DNA of 39,041 bases from Candidatus Fermentithermobacillaceae bacterium. GTDB taxonomy: Bacteria; Bacillota; Sulfobacillia; Fermentithermobacillales; DUSS01. The position numbers were made by a program, and so were the translations under genes. The DNA is taken from positions 1 through 39,041 of the forward strand of contig DUSS01000071.1 of assembly GCA_012842495.1 (NCBI GenBank), given 5' to 3'. The notes beneath the pieces were generated by a model. It worked only from the letters and a program-made list of their open reading frames with translations, did not search any database and was not told where the DNA came from. Below, one piece after another: positions 16,664 to 24,635 of this stretch (position 1 is its first letter; every line of letters starts with the position of its first letter).

Positions 16664-17132
16664 TTGGCGGCCACAAAGCTGAAAATCGCCGCTGTGGCGA
16701 CGTATCACGCCAACATTAAAATCGCGCTATCGCTGCTCACACAGAGGTCCCCGGGTCAGCAGAGTAGACATCCCGGCGGGGTTGACGCGAACCCATTTAC
16801 GAAGGGATCCCGTGTACCCATGGTCAACAACCTCGTTCAAGGAGCTGCTAGGCTCGCTGACAGGGGGATATCCGCAGGGGCACGGTCGTTTTACGACCGC
16901 TTCAACGCCGTCATCGCCTGGCGCTATTCCCGAATTCGTCGAGCACGGGAAGAGCGGCTTTCTGTTTGAACCGGAAGACATCGAGGGGATGTCCAACGCC
17001 ATACGGAACCTAGCAGCAGACCCCGGATTGAGACGCCGTATGGGTGAAAAAGCTCGTATGGCAGCTCTGAAGTTTGACTGGCGGGAGCTCGTCGGGAAGT
17101 TTGTCGGCTTGTACACGCAGTATCTTGGTTAA
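16664..17132 (+). pseudogene. GT4-family glycosyltransferase remnant
   Basis: Pieces of a glycosyltransferase family 4 protein. From 16664 a frame includes LKIAAVATYH and, at 16889-16918, FYDRFNAVIA, the motif at the end of the N-terminal Rossmann domain. At about 16918-16923 the sense jumps frame to AIPEFVEHGKSGFLFEPEDI, EGMSNAIRNLAADPGLRRRM, a normal GT4 C-terminus with the E-x7-G donor-binding region, ending at 17132. More than 150 residues between these motifs are absent, as are parts of the N-terminus. PGGVDANPF near 16770 resembles another GT4 motif but lies out of order, so the fragment may be scrambled. Dead gene. Confidence 0.7.
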
Positions 17133-17261
17133 AACCAGCCACCGCTTTCCTTGCATTTCCGGCTCACCCGGTGCGGCAACAAGAACTGATTGCGGGCAGA
17201 TCCTTTCCTGCTGTTAATTGCCGCCCTGCTCACCGGCCCCGGCAACCCTCCGGCCCTGTCG

Positions 17262-17663
17262 TTACGATTCACCCACTAGGGAAAACCCGAACTGGGTAAA
17301 GTGCCTATCAAACGCAAAAGCCACGCTTATCCCCAACCGCTCCATGACTGCAAAACTTGTCGCATCCGTGTACGAGAAAGACTTGTCTTCGTACGCGCAG
17401 GTAATCTCCCTGGCCCGTTCCTCGTCCTCCTCCGTCACTCGCTCGACGGGCCAGCACAATTCAACAAGCCAAGAACGTGCGAGGTCCGGGCCAAGCTTCG
17501 ACAAGATGAGAGCATGGGTTTCGGCAACTACAAGATCTGTCACAATAAGCGTGTCGCCCGCAGCACGAATCTGTTTCAAGAGGTCAACTGCCTTCGAGTG
17601 ATTGGCATCCGAGCGGTCAAGCAGGGCATAGATAGCGCTGGTGTCCGCCATTACCGTTGCCAA
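17262..17663 (-). CDS. vapC: VapC-type PIN-domain toxin
   Basis: A 133-residue PIN-domain ribonuclease. The acidic Mg2+-binding residues are in place: Asp7 (MADTSAIYALLD), Glu48 (VVAETHALIL), Asp100 (SYTDATSFAVME) and Asp119 (AFAFDRHF). VapC toxins cleave initiator tRNA or rRNA and are held inactive by VapB. The start overlaps the end of the antitoxin gene by 13 nt, a typical coupled pair. The gene is intact, unlike the neighbouring patatin and glycosyltransferase remnants. Confidence 0.92.
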   Translation of the reverse strand: MATVMADTSAIYALLDRSDANHSKAVDLLKQIRAAGDTLIVTDLVVAETHALILSKLGPDLARSWLVELCWPVERVTEEDEERAREITCAYEDKSFSYTDATSFAVMERLGISVAFAFDRHFTQFGFSLVGES

Positions 17664-17923
17664 CGTTTAGTCTCTCCCTCTGCGACGTAGCGATCATGTT
17701 TCTCGGACACATCCCTCTCCCCGCTCTCGCCAGCACCTATGAGTTTCCAAATAGGGTCCGCATCACTTAAAGGGTGAATAACCTCTATTTTCCTCAGGCG
17801 TATCTCGTTGCCGTCCACCCTTACAGCAAGAGAGTCGCCCTCTCTAATGCCCAGTATCTTGCGGACGCTCACGGGGATCGTCATTTGTCCCTTACTGGTT
17901 ACGCGCACGATTTCGTAAGCCAT
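17651..17923 (-). CDS. vapB: AbrB-fold antitoxin (VapB-like)
   Basis: A 90-residue protein starting at ATG 17923, which has GGAGG five nt upstream; a longer frame to 17989 lacks a ribosome binding site. The N-terminal swapped-hairpin AbrB/SpoVT DNA-binding domain is clear: VTSKGQMTIPVSVRKILGI followed by GDSLAVRVDGNEIRL. The C-terminal tail (IWKLIGAGESGERDVSEKHD) should wrap around VapC. Such antitoxins neutralise the toxin and repress their own promoter; a palindrome lies directly upstream. Confidence 0.92.
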   Translation of the reverse strand: MAYEIVRVTSKGQMTIPVSVRKILGIREGDSLAVRVDGNEIRLRKIEVIHPLSDADPIWKLIGAGESGERDVSEKHDRYVAEGETKRWQR

Positions 17924-17933
17924 GGCATACCTC

Positions 17934-17952
17934 CAGTAAGTAATTCTTACTG
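17934..17952. promoter_or_regulatory. Palindromic operator of the vapBC pair
   Basis: A perfect 7-bp inverted repeat, CAGTAAG-N5-CTTACTG, begins 11 nt upstream of the vapB start and just upstream of its ribosome binding site. This is where AbrB-fold antitoxins bind to autorepress. Role inferred from position. Confidence 0.6.
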
Positions 17953-18069
17953 TCAGCCTACTACGTATTAGCCTACCAGGGTACTGCATCAGCTGTCAAC
18001 TTTACCCGGCACTTAAAACTTTACCGTATGCAGGCGGCGCACATCTCCGGTCGGAGGAAGCACCTAAAC

Positions 18070-19854
18070 TCACGTGCGCGACTTCCCGGCCTCCGAAGCA
18101 AAAAGCCGGGCAAACTCGCCATCTCGCTCCAAAAGTTCCGCCGGAGACCCTGCCTCCCGGATCACACCGTCGCGAAGGACCAATACGTGGTCGGCGAACT
18201 TGACGGTGCTCAGGCGATGCGAAAAGAGAACGACAGTTGAACGCTCTTTGGCAGCTCTCAGAGCGGCCAGAACCCGTTGCTCCGCATGTCCATCCAGCGC
18301 AGACGTTGGTTCGTCTGCCACCAGGATGCCGGGACGCCTGTAGAGAGCGCGCATGAGGGCGATCCGCTGCTGCTGACCAATGGAAAGCTTATTCCCCCGT
18401 TCCCCGACGTCGGTTTCCAAACCCTCTGGTAACTCGGCAATCAGATCGGGGTCTACCAGGGATATGACTTCGTCAAGCCTCTTCTCGTCCAGGTCCTCGC
18501 CCAGCAGGATGTTCTCTGCAACCGTTCCGCTGACCAACATTGGCTCCTGAAAGACCGCCGCCACAGATGGTCTGCCATCCATCTCATCACCGAAACCCTC
18601 GATTCCGACCACGCCGGTTTTAGGGGCATACAGGCCCAACAGTATCTTTGCCAGGGTGCTTTTCCCTTCGCCGCTTGCTCCGACAACCGCAACCGCCTGG
18701 CCAAACGGAATATCAAAGGATACTCCTTTTAGGACGTTCTCCTCTTTGTAGGCAAAGGTGACGCCGTGTATTTTGACCCGTCTCTGACCAGCAGCATCAG
18801 GAACCAGCTTAATGCCCCGCACATCGCACGACTGCGCCATGTTCTTGACCTGCTCAACTCTCTCTAACGCCACTAAGCCTTGACGGATCATATTCCCGAA
18901 ACGACTCAGTTCGAGAACCGGAGCGTAAAACCTCTGCAGGTAACTCCATGCTATCAACACGTTCCCCGGGCTGAGAGATCCGTGTAAGACCCCGTATATG
19001 GTGAGACCTAGCGCGAATGAAAGTCCTAGAGCCTGAAGCGCCCTTACGGAGAGCCAGTAAACACCGGCCAATCTTGACTGCGACTTTTGGATAGCGAACC
19101 TTGCTTCGCAGGTTTTTCGTATGCGGCCAAACTGGTATCCTCGCCTGTCGAAAATCCGAAACATCGCTGCTGCCCAGAGGGACTCCTGCAACATACTTGT
19201 GAGAATGCCGTTCTGCGTTCGATCAAGTCGAGTTAGCCTCTCCGTCGCGTTGTTATACCACCTGGTCAGGTAATACAAGGGCAAAGTCAGCAGCAGTATT
19301 CCCAGACCAATAGCCCAGTTCCAGTACAAGAACAAGGCCAGAACCCACATGAGCTCGAAGACACCTACCACGAACCCTATAAGAGGCGCAGTGACGGCCC
19401 TTTGAACGGAGTCGACATCGCTTGTTAATGTAGTCAACACATCACCAGATGGCCTCGATTCGAGCTCTCTCAAGGAACACTGGTGTATGGCTCTGGCACC
19501 TTCCATGCGGCAATTGTGCGCCAATTTCATACCTAACAAGGTTGACGAATATCCGTAGAGATTGGAAACAGCGCCCGACACGACGTAGACGATGATAACC
19601 GACAAGAGGACGAGATACGGCTTGTCGCGACCAGTGATGTCCAGCCACATCCTGGTCAACCCTTGCTGCGTAGCCGATGATCCTGCCAGACAGTCGACCA
19701 GGGCTCCGACTCCCTGTATGGGCATTATGTTAAGGAGCCCACTCAACGCCGCAAGAGCCAACGTCGCGATAAATAGGTACGGCGGCATACCAGACAGACG
19801 CCTAAACTTTCTCAGCATTAAGCTCCGCCACCTCCAGCGGAATCCAATTCTCAT
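18070..19854 (-). CDS. ABC exporter half-transporter (fused permease and ATPase)
   Basis: A 594-residue ABC exporter subunit. The membrane domain has six predicted helices in residues 25-330 with the LESRPSGDVLTTLTSDVDSV coupling segment. The nucleotide-binding domain has an A-loop Tyr (FAYKEENVL), Walker A GASGEGKS (392-399), Q-loop FQEPM, signature LSIGQQQ (490-496), Walker B ILVADE (510-515) and H-loop FSHRLS. The signature lacks the second Gly of LSGGQ but this is tolerated in the family. Only one half-transporter is present, so it would homodimerise. The start overlaps the stop of a 46-codon frame by 4 nt. Substrate unknown; lipid, drug or peptide are possible. Confidence 0.92.
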   Translation of the reverse strand: MRIGFRWRWRSLMLRKFRRLSGMPPYLFIATLALAALSGLLNIMPIQGVGALVDCLAGSSATQQGLTRMWLDITGRDKPYLVLLSVIIVYVVSGAVSNLYGYSSTLLGMKLAHNCRMEGARAIHQCSLRELESRPSGDVLTTLTSDVDSVQRAVTAPLIGFVVGVFELMWVLALFLYWNWAIGLGILLLTLPLYYLTRWYNNATERLTRLDRTQNGILTSMLQESLWAAAMFRIFDRRGYQFGRIRKTCEARFAIQKSQSRLAGVYWLSVRALQALGLSFALGLTIYGVLHGSLSPGNVLIAWSYLQRFYAPVLELSRFGNMIRQGLVALERVEQVKNMAQSCDVRGIKLVPDAAGQRRVKIHGVTFAYKEENVLKGVSFDIPFGQAVAVVGASGEGKSTLAKILLGLYAPKTGVVGIEGFGDEMDGRPSVAAVFQEPMLVSGTVAENILLGEDLDEKRLDEVISLVDPDLIAELPEGLETDVGERGNKLSIGQQQRIALMRALYRRPGILVADEPTSALDGHAEQRVLAALRAAKERSTVVLFSHRLSTVKFADHVLVLRDGVIREAGSPAELLERDGEFARLFASEAGKSRT

Positions 19855-19991
19855 CCCCTTACCACGTCTATGTGGTAGAAGATGTACGTCCTCCCCATCT
19901 TCATTATTAGAACATCCGGGACGCGAAGTATAGAAACGGCGAGAGCCCAGTAGACCGCATGGAAGGATTTTTCCTTGATTCGTCGAATCAT
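19851..19991 (-). CDS. Small ORF (46 aa) overlapping the ABC exporter start
   Basis: ATG 19991 opens a 46-residue frame (MIRRIKEKSFHAVYWALAVS, then RVPDVLIMKMGRTYIFYH) that ends in an ATGA overlap with the exporter gene. The product is basic at the N-terminus and then hydrophobic. It may be a leader peptide, a precursor peptide, the relic of a longer gene, or a chance frame; a ribosome binding site is not evident. An in-frame TTG at 20048 would lengthen it. Confidence 0.35.
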   Translation of the reverse strand: MIRRIKEKSFHAVYWALAVSILRVPDVLIMKMGRTYIFYHIDVVRG

Positions 19992-19997
19992 ATGATT
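19976..19997. promoter_or_regulatory. Nested palindromes between divergent genes
   Basis: Two overlapping perfect palindromes: TGATTCG-T-CGAATCA (19976-19990) and AATCATATGATT (19986-19997). They lie between the minus-strand exporter unit and the plus-strand gene starting at 20038, and look like a regulator-binding site. No matching promoter hexamers were certain. Confidence 0.45.
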
Positions 19998-20037
19998 GTA
20001 GTTAATCACTTGAGCCGCCGCGTAGGGGGAACACGGG

Positions 20038-21399
20038 TTGGCCAGCACTCATGAGCTAAGGTCAAAGGTGCAGCAGCATCTCCGGGATTATGACCGGAAC
20101 GTGGAGGCCCTCGATAAGCCTTTCTACCAAGTTATTTGTGAATATGTCATGATCCACGCAGTTGAACCAACAAAGTGTACACTTAGGGCGATGGAGCGCG
20201 AGCTGGGGTTGCCCTATGCACGACTCAAGCGGTACTGTGACAGACTGGTTGAGCTCGGTGTCTTGAAGGCAAATGACGTAGGCAAGGCCAGGCCTCTGGT
20301 CATGAAAGATCTGGAAAAGGCGCTCCGGCTCGGTTATCTCAGCCCTGAGTTCTCGGACTTTATTGAATGGCTCAGCCGTTCTCTCCGTTCGAGGTCCGAG
20401 GGTGATACCATGGTTGCGGCAGAAAGACTAGCCACGCAGCTGAGCAATTTCCCGCGGTTCCTCCATCCAGCTTCCCAGTTTGGCTCGGTAACCGGCTTCT
20501 GCGAGCAGGCTCTCGTGGCTGCCATGCTCGCGGCGGAAACTGTGCCGGATGACGTTAAGCAGGGAATTAGGGAACGGCTCAAGGAGGTCGCCACCAAGTT
20601 TGTCGCCGGGGCCAAAACTTCCCCAGAATCCGAACCGGAACGAAGAGAACCGGGATCGTCCCCGGTCACCTCTTCAGAACCATTTTCGCCCGAGTCCAAA
20701 TCCAAGGTAAGTGAGCCGCTGTGGCCCCAATACGTCATCGAAGCTCTCGGCTTCGAGCCACCTCGAGGATGCGGCAGCCTTCGCGACGCCGAAGTGGGCA
20801 TTAAGAGGGCCCGCGATATCGAGGGCTTCGAGGACATCCTCCAGTTCTTCGGATGGCACCCGCTCTTCATCATTCCTTATATCTACACAGTTGCTCCTTA
20901 CAGGTTCGCCGACAGCAATTTCCTGATTTGGGCCGCGGGTATCTGGGGAAGGGAAGTTTGGTTTGAACTGGGGTGCCCTGACGAATACTCTGAAGAACAG
21001 GCCAGGGAAGGCGCGAGAAAAGTCGCTGAAAAGCAGCTAAGGTACATCCTTAAGCTGGTCGACGAGACAGTTCGCCTGATACGGGAATACGGGGTTGATG
21101 GGGCTTTGGAGATTATCAATCGCCCCATTCGGCTCCATCACTCTGGTGACGCCGGCTGGGTGGAACTGAAGCCTGAGGTCACCCGTAGCCACCTGCTATA
21201 CCAGAGCATACCGCTGGCCTGCGCCACGCTTATATGCAGCGGCATGGACGGTGATCCGTCGCTCATCTCAAGGGCGAAAGCTGCATACCGGTTGCTCCGT
21301 ATCGCAGTAGAGCAAGACTTTCGTGGCGAGAAAGCCGAGGGTCTTACGCTGGAAACCTTCGTCGAGAGGCAGTTGTCCCAAGGAACCGGGGGTGAGTAA
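20038..21399 (+). CDS. Protein of unknown function with an N-terminal winged-helix-like segment
   Basis: A 453-residue protein that I do not recognise. Residues about 20-105 (YQVICEYVMIHAVEPTKCTL, RAMERELGLPYARLKRYCDR, LVELGVLKANDVGKARPLVM) have the shape of a winged-helix DNA-binding domain. A proline/serine-rich linker (about 200-228) leads to a second, mostly helical domain rich in aromatic residues (FGWHPLFIIPYIYTVAPYRF, FLIWAAGIWGREVWFELG). TTG 20038 is chosen because GGGGGAA lies about 7 nt upstream; GTG 20068 is an alternative. It could be a ligand-responsive regulator of the divergent exporter or of the downstream methyltransferase, but this is only position-based. Confidence 0.6.
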   Translation: MASTHELRSKVQQHLRDYDRNVEALDKPFYQVICEYVMIHAVEPTKCTLRAMERELGLPYARLKRYCDRLVELGVLKANDVGKARPLVMKDLEKALRLGYLSPEFSDFIEWLSRSLRSRSEGDTMVAAERLATQLSNFPRFLHPASQFGSVTGFCEQALVAAMLAAETVPDDVKQGIRERLKEVATKFVAGAKTSPESEPERREPGSSPVTSSEPFSPESKSKVSEPLWPQYVIEALGFEPPRGCGSLRDAEVGIKRARDIEGFEDILQFFGWHPLFIIPYIYTVAPYRFADSNFLIWAAGIWGREVWFELGCPDEYSEEQAREGARKVAEKQLRYILKLVDETVRLIREYGVDGALEIINRPIRLHHSGDAGWVELKPEVTRSHLLYQSIPLACATLICSGMDGDPSLISRAKAAYRLLRIAVEQDFRGEKAEGLTLETFVERQLSQGTGGE

Positions 21400-21475
21400 A
21401 CGCAGTTGCGACGAAGAACGCGAGGTTGACATCATCGAGAGGCAGTTGTTTTGACAAACCCGGGGCGAGTAAACG
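21362..21475 (+). repeat. Imperfect direct repeat at the end of the unknown gene
   Basis: About 41 bp at 21362-21402 (beginning TCGAGAGGCAGTTGT and ending with GAGTAAACG) recur at 21435-21475 with substitutions, including the stop-codon region of the upstream gene. It looks like a small tandem duplication. A promoter or terminator is not evident in the gap. Confidence 0.6.
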
Positions 21476-21508
21476 GGCCGGTAAACACTGACGGGAGGAG
21501 GAGAAGCA

Positions 21509-22537
21509 GTGGCAGATGCGCTGTACAGGGTGTTCGGCAATGAATCAGGACCCTTCTTCTTTCGTGGGGAGTATAGGAACGGTCGGTGGTGGAATGGGGA
21601 TATTCTGGCAGGCAAGGACAGCGTGGTCGGTAAGGTTTCAGACGGCGTGATCAATTTCGTGTTGGAGATCCCGCCCTGGGCACACGAAAGGCTCAAAAAG
21701 GCAGTTGAGTCCGGGGAAGCATTCTTCGACGGAAACCTTAAGGACGGGGAATGGTGGCGGGGGAGAATCGTTGCGGCTGACGGGATGGAGCTTGTGCGTG
21801 TAGAGGACGGAAACATAAAGCTACCCGGAGGCTTTTGGCCCGAGTCCCTCATCAAACGCCTCATTGACGAAAACTGGATACCGCAAAACTGGATTTCGGC
21901 CTGGCAAGGCGTTCAACGGTCGCCGGAGTGGATGAACCTCTGCAGAATAGCCCTGTCAACCGGCGGTCCCATACTGGAAGTTGCGGCAGGTCCCGGCGGA
22001 GGGAACCTCTCTCCTATGCTCCACATTGATCCAACCGCCCCGATCATAATGAACGACATTGAGCCACGTATATTAGCTCGGTGGAGAGATCATCTGGCCG
22101 AGGTCCTTCCCAACAACAACGTTTGCTTTGCTGCCTTTGATGCAGCTTCTTCTCCGCTCAGAGATTGCAGCCTCCCTTGCGTTTCCTCTTGCGGCGGTCT
22201 AGGGAGCATAGAGGGCGACAAGGACTCGGCCATCTCTGAGGCGTTTAGGGTCATCGAGCCAGGTGGTTACCTAGTTGCACTCGAGATGGCTTTCACTGAA
22301 GAGACTCTTCGGAACCTCCCCGGGCCTCTCAGAACGGAATGGGGACACGACCCGATTATTGCAGCCGACGGATGGTCGAGCGCGCTCAAGGAAAGAGGGT
22401 TTGAGGTCATCCAGGATTCCGTAGCCGGCTCGCGCCAACTACGCACCGATGAATCTGGGATGGCCATGAAAGCATCTAAATACGGTGTGACCTTATGGGT
22501 GGAGTATCACTACATTGTGGCGAAGAAGCCTGCCTGA
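21509..22537 (+). CDS. SAM-dependent class I methyltransferase with N-terminal WW-like repeats
   Basis: A 342-residue protein. Residues about 155-300 form a Rossmann methyltransferase: motif I ILEVAAGPGGG (155-165), MNDIEPRI as the acidic loop after strand 2, then EAFRVIEPGGYLVALEMAF as post-motif III. This pattern matches UbiE/small-molecule or lipid methyltransferases. The first ~110 residues are unusual: two related segments, NGRWWNGDI and DGEWWRGRI, each followed by a Gly-Asp-Gly turn, suggest a duplicated small beta domain. GTG 21509 has the strong site GGAGGAGGAG. The ABC ATPase frame starts 2 nt after its stop, so both are likely in one operon. Substrate unknown. Confidence 0.8.
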   Translation: MADALYRVFGNESGPFFFRGEYRNGRWWNGDILAGKDSVVGKVSDGVINFVLEIPPWAHERLKKAVESGEAFFDGNLKDGEWWRGRIVAADGMELVRVEDGNIKLPGGFWPESLIKRLIDENWIPQNWISAWQGVQRSPEWMNLCRIALSTGGPILEVAAGPGGGNLSPMLHIDPTAPIIMNDIEPRILARWRDHLAEVLPNNNVCFAAFDAASSPLRDCSLPCVSSCGGLGSIEGDKDSAISEAFRVIEPGGYLVALEMAFTEETLRNLPGPLRTEWGHDPIIAADGWSSALKERGFEVIQDSVAGSRQLRTDESGMAMKASKYGVTLWVEYHYIVAKKPA

Positions 22538-22539
22538 CA

Positions 22540-23541
22540 ATGCGGCGTAAATCCATCGCAAGCCCGAACGGAGCCGGTAAGTCCACCCTTATAGACATAG
22601 CCGCCGGAGTGCTCCTCCCCGATAGCGGAAAGGTCCTGGTAAATGGCCGCGATATCCACGCAGACTTTCGTGCCAAATCCCTTCTCACCACCGTTTTCCA
22701 GGAAACGACGTTTGACGCGATGATGACCCCGAAAGATGCGTTGATGTTCCACGCCAAAATGCTTGGGATCAGGAACGCACGCACGAAGATCGAGGAAATC
22801 ATGACCCTCCTCAAAGTCGATGGCTTTCAAAGCAAGCGCATATTCGAGCTCTCCGGTGGTACCAGAAGAAAGGTTGAAGTCGCCAAGGCTTTCATATCAG
22901 AAACCCCGGTTTACCTGCTGGATGAACCCACGAACGGCCTGGATCGGACATCTCGGGAAATCGTATGGGACAGGATCAGAACGCTGGCGGCCCGGGGTTC
23001 TGCGATAGTCATCGTATCCCACGATACTCGTGAAGCTTTTACCCTGGCAAGCAAAACACTGGAACTCAATGACGGTGTTCTAGAGCCTTACCAAAAGAGA
23101 GCCGTGAATTTGGCCGTATCACGACTCACAGTCTCGTTCGGTCGATTTCCGTCTCGAGTACTGGATGAGCTTCGGTCACTCCCCAGCGTGTTAAGTGCGA
23201 CGGTGAAGAAATCGTCTCGAACGGACCCGGATAAACTCGTTGAGCACCTGAGAGATCAGGGTGCCATACCCGTCTCCGGTAATGTCAGCGTGGTCTACCT
23301 GGACAGCGCCGAGGAACTCTTGAAGTCCCTGGGTATCGATGGTTCTCAGGTGATCAAGCTACCCATGCCCGACCTGGCCGAGCCCGCTGAGGTGGAGATC
23401 GAAATGGAAGACGTCGATCTAAATCTGTCGGGACTTCTCAAATGGGCAGCTGACCAGAACCTCCAGGTAGTAAACGTCGCGATTGACAGGAACTCAGCCG
23501 AGCAAAGGAAAACCGTCGAAGGTGAGGGATCACAACAGTGA
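22540..23541 (+). CDS. ABC transporter ATP-binding protein, N-terminally truncated
   Basis: A 333-residue ATPase in frame from ATG 22540. It starts with MRRKSIASPNGAGKST, so the ~30-40 residues normally before Walker A (first beta strands and A-loop aromatic) are missing, and the first Gly of the P-loop is Ser. The rest is complete: Q-loop VFQETTF, signature ELSGGTRRKVEVAKA, Walker B VYLLDEPTNGLD, H-loop IVSHDTREAF, then a C-terminal extension of ~120 residues. It pairs with the permease downstream (GTGA overlap). The truncation could kill ATP binding, or the true start could be at a frameshift inside the methyltransferase gene; none is visible upstream. Treat as doubtful function. Confidence 0.8.
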   Translation: MRRKSIASPNGAGKSTLIDIAAGVLLPDSGKVLVNGRDIHADFRAKSLLTTVFQETTFDAMMTPKDALMFHAKMLGIRNARTKIEEIMTLLKVDGFQSKRIFELSGGTRRKVEVAKAFISETPVYLLDEPTNGLDRTSREIVWDRIRTLAARGSAIVIVSHDTREAFTLASKTLELNDGVLEPYQKRAVNLAVSRLTVSFGRFPSRVLDELRSLPSVLSATVKKSSRTDPDKLVEHLRDQGAIPVSGNVSVVYLDSAEELLKSLGIDGSQVIKLPMPDLAEPAEVEIEMEDVDLNLSGLLKWAADQNLQVVNVAIDRNSAEQRKTVEGEGSQQ

Positions 23542-24278
23542 ACAGCTTCCTCATCCTCGTATGGCAGGAAGTCATCTCCGCGCCCAGGAAACGCTGGGAT
23601 ATGCTCGTAGCAGGGATGTTCTCCGGAGCCCTGGGTCTTTTGACGATGGTGTGTGGTTTTAAGAGGTACCTTCCCGGGACAGCTTACGAATCCACATTTG
23701 CTACCGGTTGGGTTGCCTACACCATGGTGTTGGCCGGCGTTGCAGGCAGTATCGCCGCCACGGTTGACCTGAATCTCGAACGTATCCGTTATCTCCTCAG
23801 CTTGCCCGTTACGCCCGTCATGATCGCTTCGAGCAAGATGTGTGGAGCCGCAGCTACTTCGTTTCTCGTGTCCCTTGCCATGCTCGCGCTGGGAAACCCC
23901 CTCGTGCTTCACCTTTCGTTCCCAAATGCATTATGGGCGCTCGGCGCCTTGATACTGCAGGCCCTGTCCATCGTGGGCATCATGTGCACACTATCGCCTT
24001 TCGTAGCCGATATGACCAAGCTCGGCCTCGTCGGGTCTATCGCAGCCGGCTCCCTTCAGTACCTGAGCTCCGTCTATTTCCCGCCGGAGGTGTTTCCGGC
24101 CTGGGTGAGGCCCATCATTTACATCAATCCCCTCACCTATTCGGTCAACTTCTTCCGGTCTCTGGTCCGGAAAGAGCCGGCCCACTTTGCTTTCGTCTAC
24201 CTGGCAGCTTCGGCGTCTCTATGTGTCGGGCTGGGAGTTTGGTCGCTCACGAGAAGCTTGGTGCGACAGATGCGGTAA
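23538..24278 (+). CDS. ABC-2 type transporter permease
   Basis: A 246-residue integral membrane protein with about six hydrophobic segments (for example TGWVAYTMVLAGVAGSIAAT and ALGALILQALSIVGIMC) and the ABC-2 family ending FPAWVRPIIYINPLTYSVNF. GTG 23538 overlaps the ATPase stop by 4 nt. It would form a two-gene exporter with the ATPase, probably a drug or small-molecule export system in the NodJ/DrrB style. Substrate unknown. Confidence 0.85.
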   Translation: MNSFLILVWQEVISAPRKRWDMLVAGMFSGALGLLTMVCGFKRYLPGTAYESTFATGWVAYTMVLAGVAGSIAATVDLNLERIRYLLSLPVTPVMIASSKMCGAAATSFLVSLAMLALGNPLVLHLSFPNALWALGALILQALSIVGIMCTLSPFVADMTKLGLVGSIAAGSLQYLSSVYFPPEVFPAWVRPIIYINPLTYSVNFFRSLVRKEPAHFAFVYLAASASLCVGLGVWSLTRSLVRQMR

Positions 24279-24635
24279 GGGTGATTTGCCCGCCGCCATT
24301 GTCCAGTCTCTTCGGAGCTGGCATTGGACCTGCTTCTATGCCCGCCGGCGCACCGGGAATTCGGTCGGGCCGCAAGAGCATCTCGAACACCGGTTGCCAC
24401 TGCTGGAGCCAAGACTGCCATGGCCAGCGATTACAGCCGTCGAGAAGGAATCAGCCCCGAGGCATTGAATACCGAATGAGACCCGGACAGAGGAAGAAGC
24501 CGGTTCCGCCCAGCCAGGCTGGGCAGATGCGATTTCCAGGTTTGTACACCCTTCCCTGGGTGGACGATGCAGGTTCGGGCCTGTCACAGTAGGCGCATGT
24601 CCTTTCAGGGGCGGTGAATACGGGCTGGGGTTTGT
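24279..24635. other. 357-bp intergenic stretch with no supported gene
   Basis: No ORF here has good start signals or recognisable homology. A minus-strand frame at about 24470-24650 contains four cysteines (TCAYCDRPEP and later RICPAW, FFLCPG) but its start would lie inside the Sir2 gene, so it is not called. No terminator was recognised. Confidence 0.5.

Noticed and set aside
17924..17989. Longer VapB start
   Set aside because: ATG 17923 has GGAGG at the right spacing and the extra residues would lie over the operator palindrome.
23840..24592. 250-codon plus-strand frame over the permease gene
   Set aside because: Arginine- and proline-rich shadow frame of the ABC-2 permease, with no start signal.
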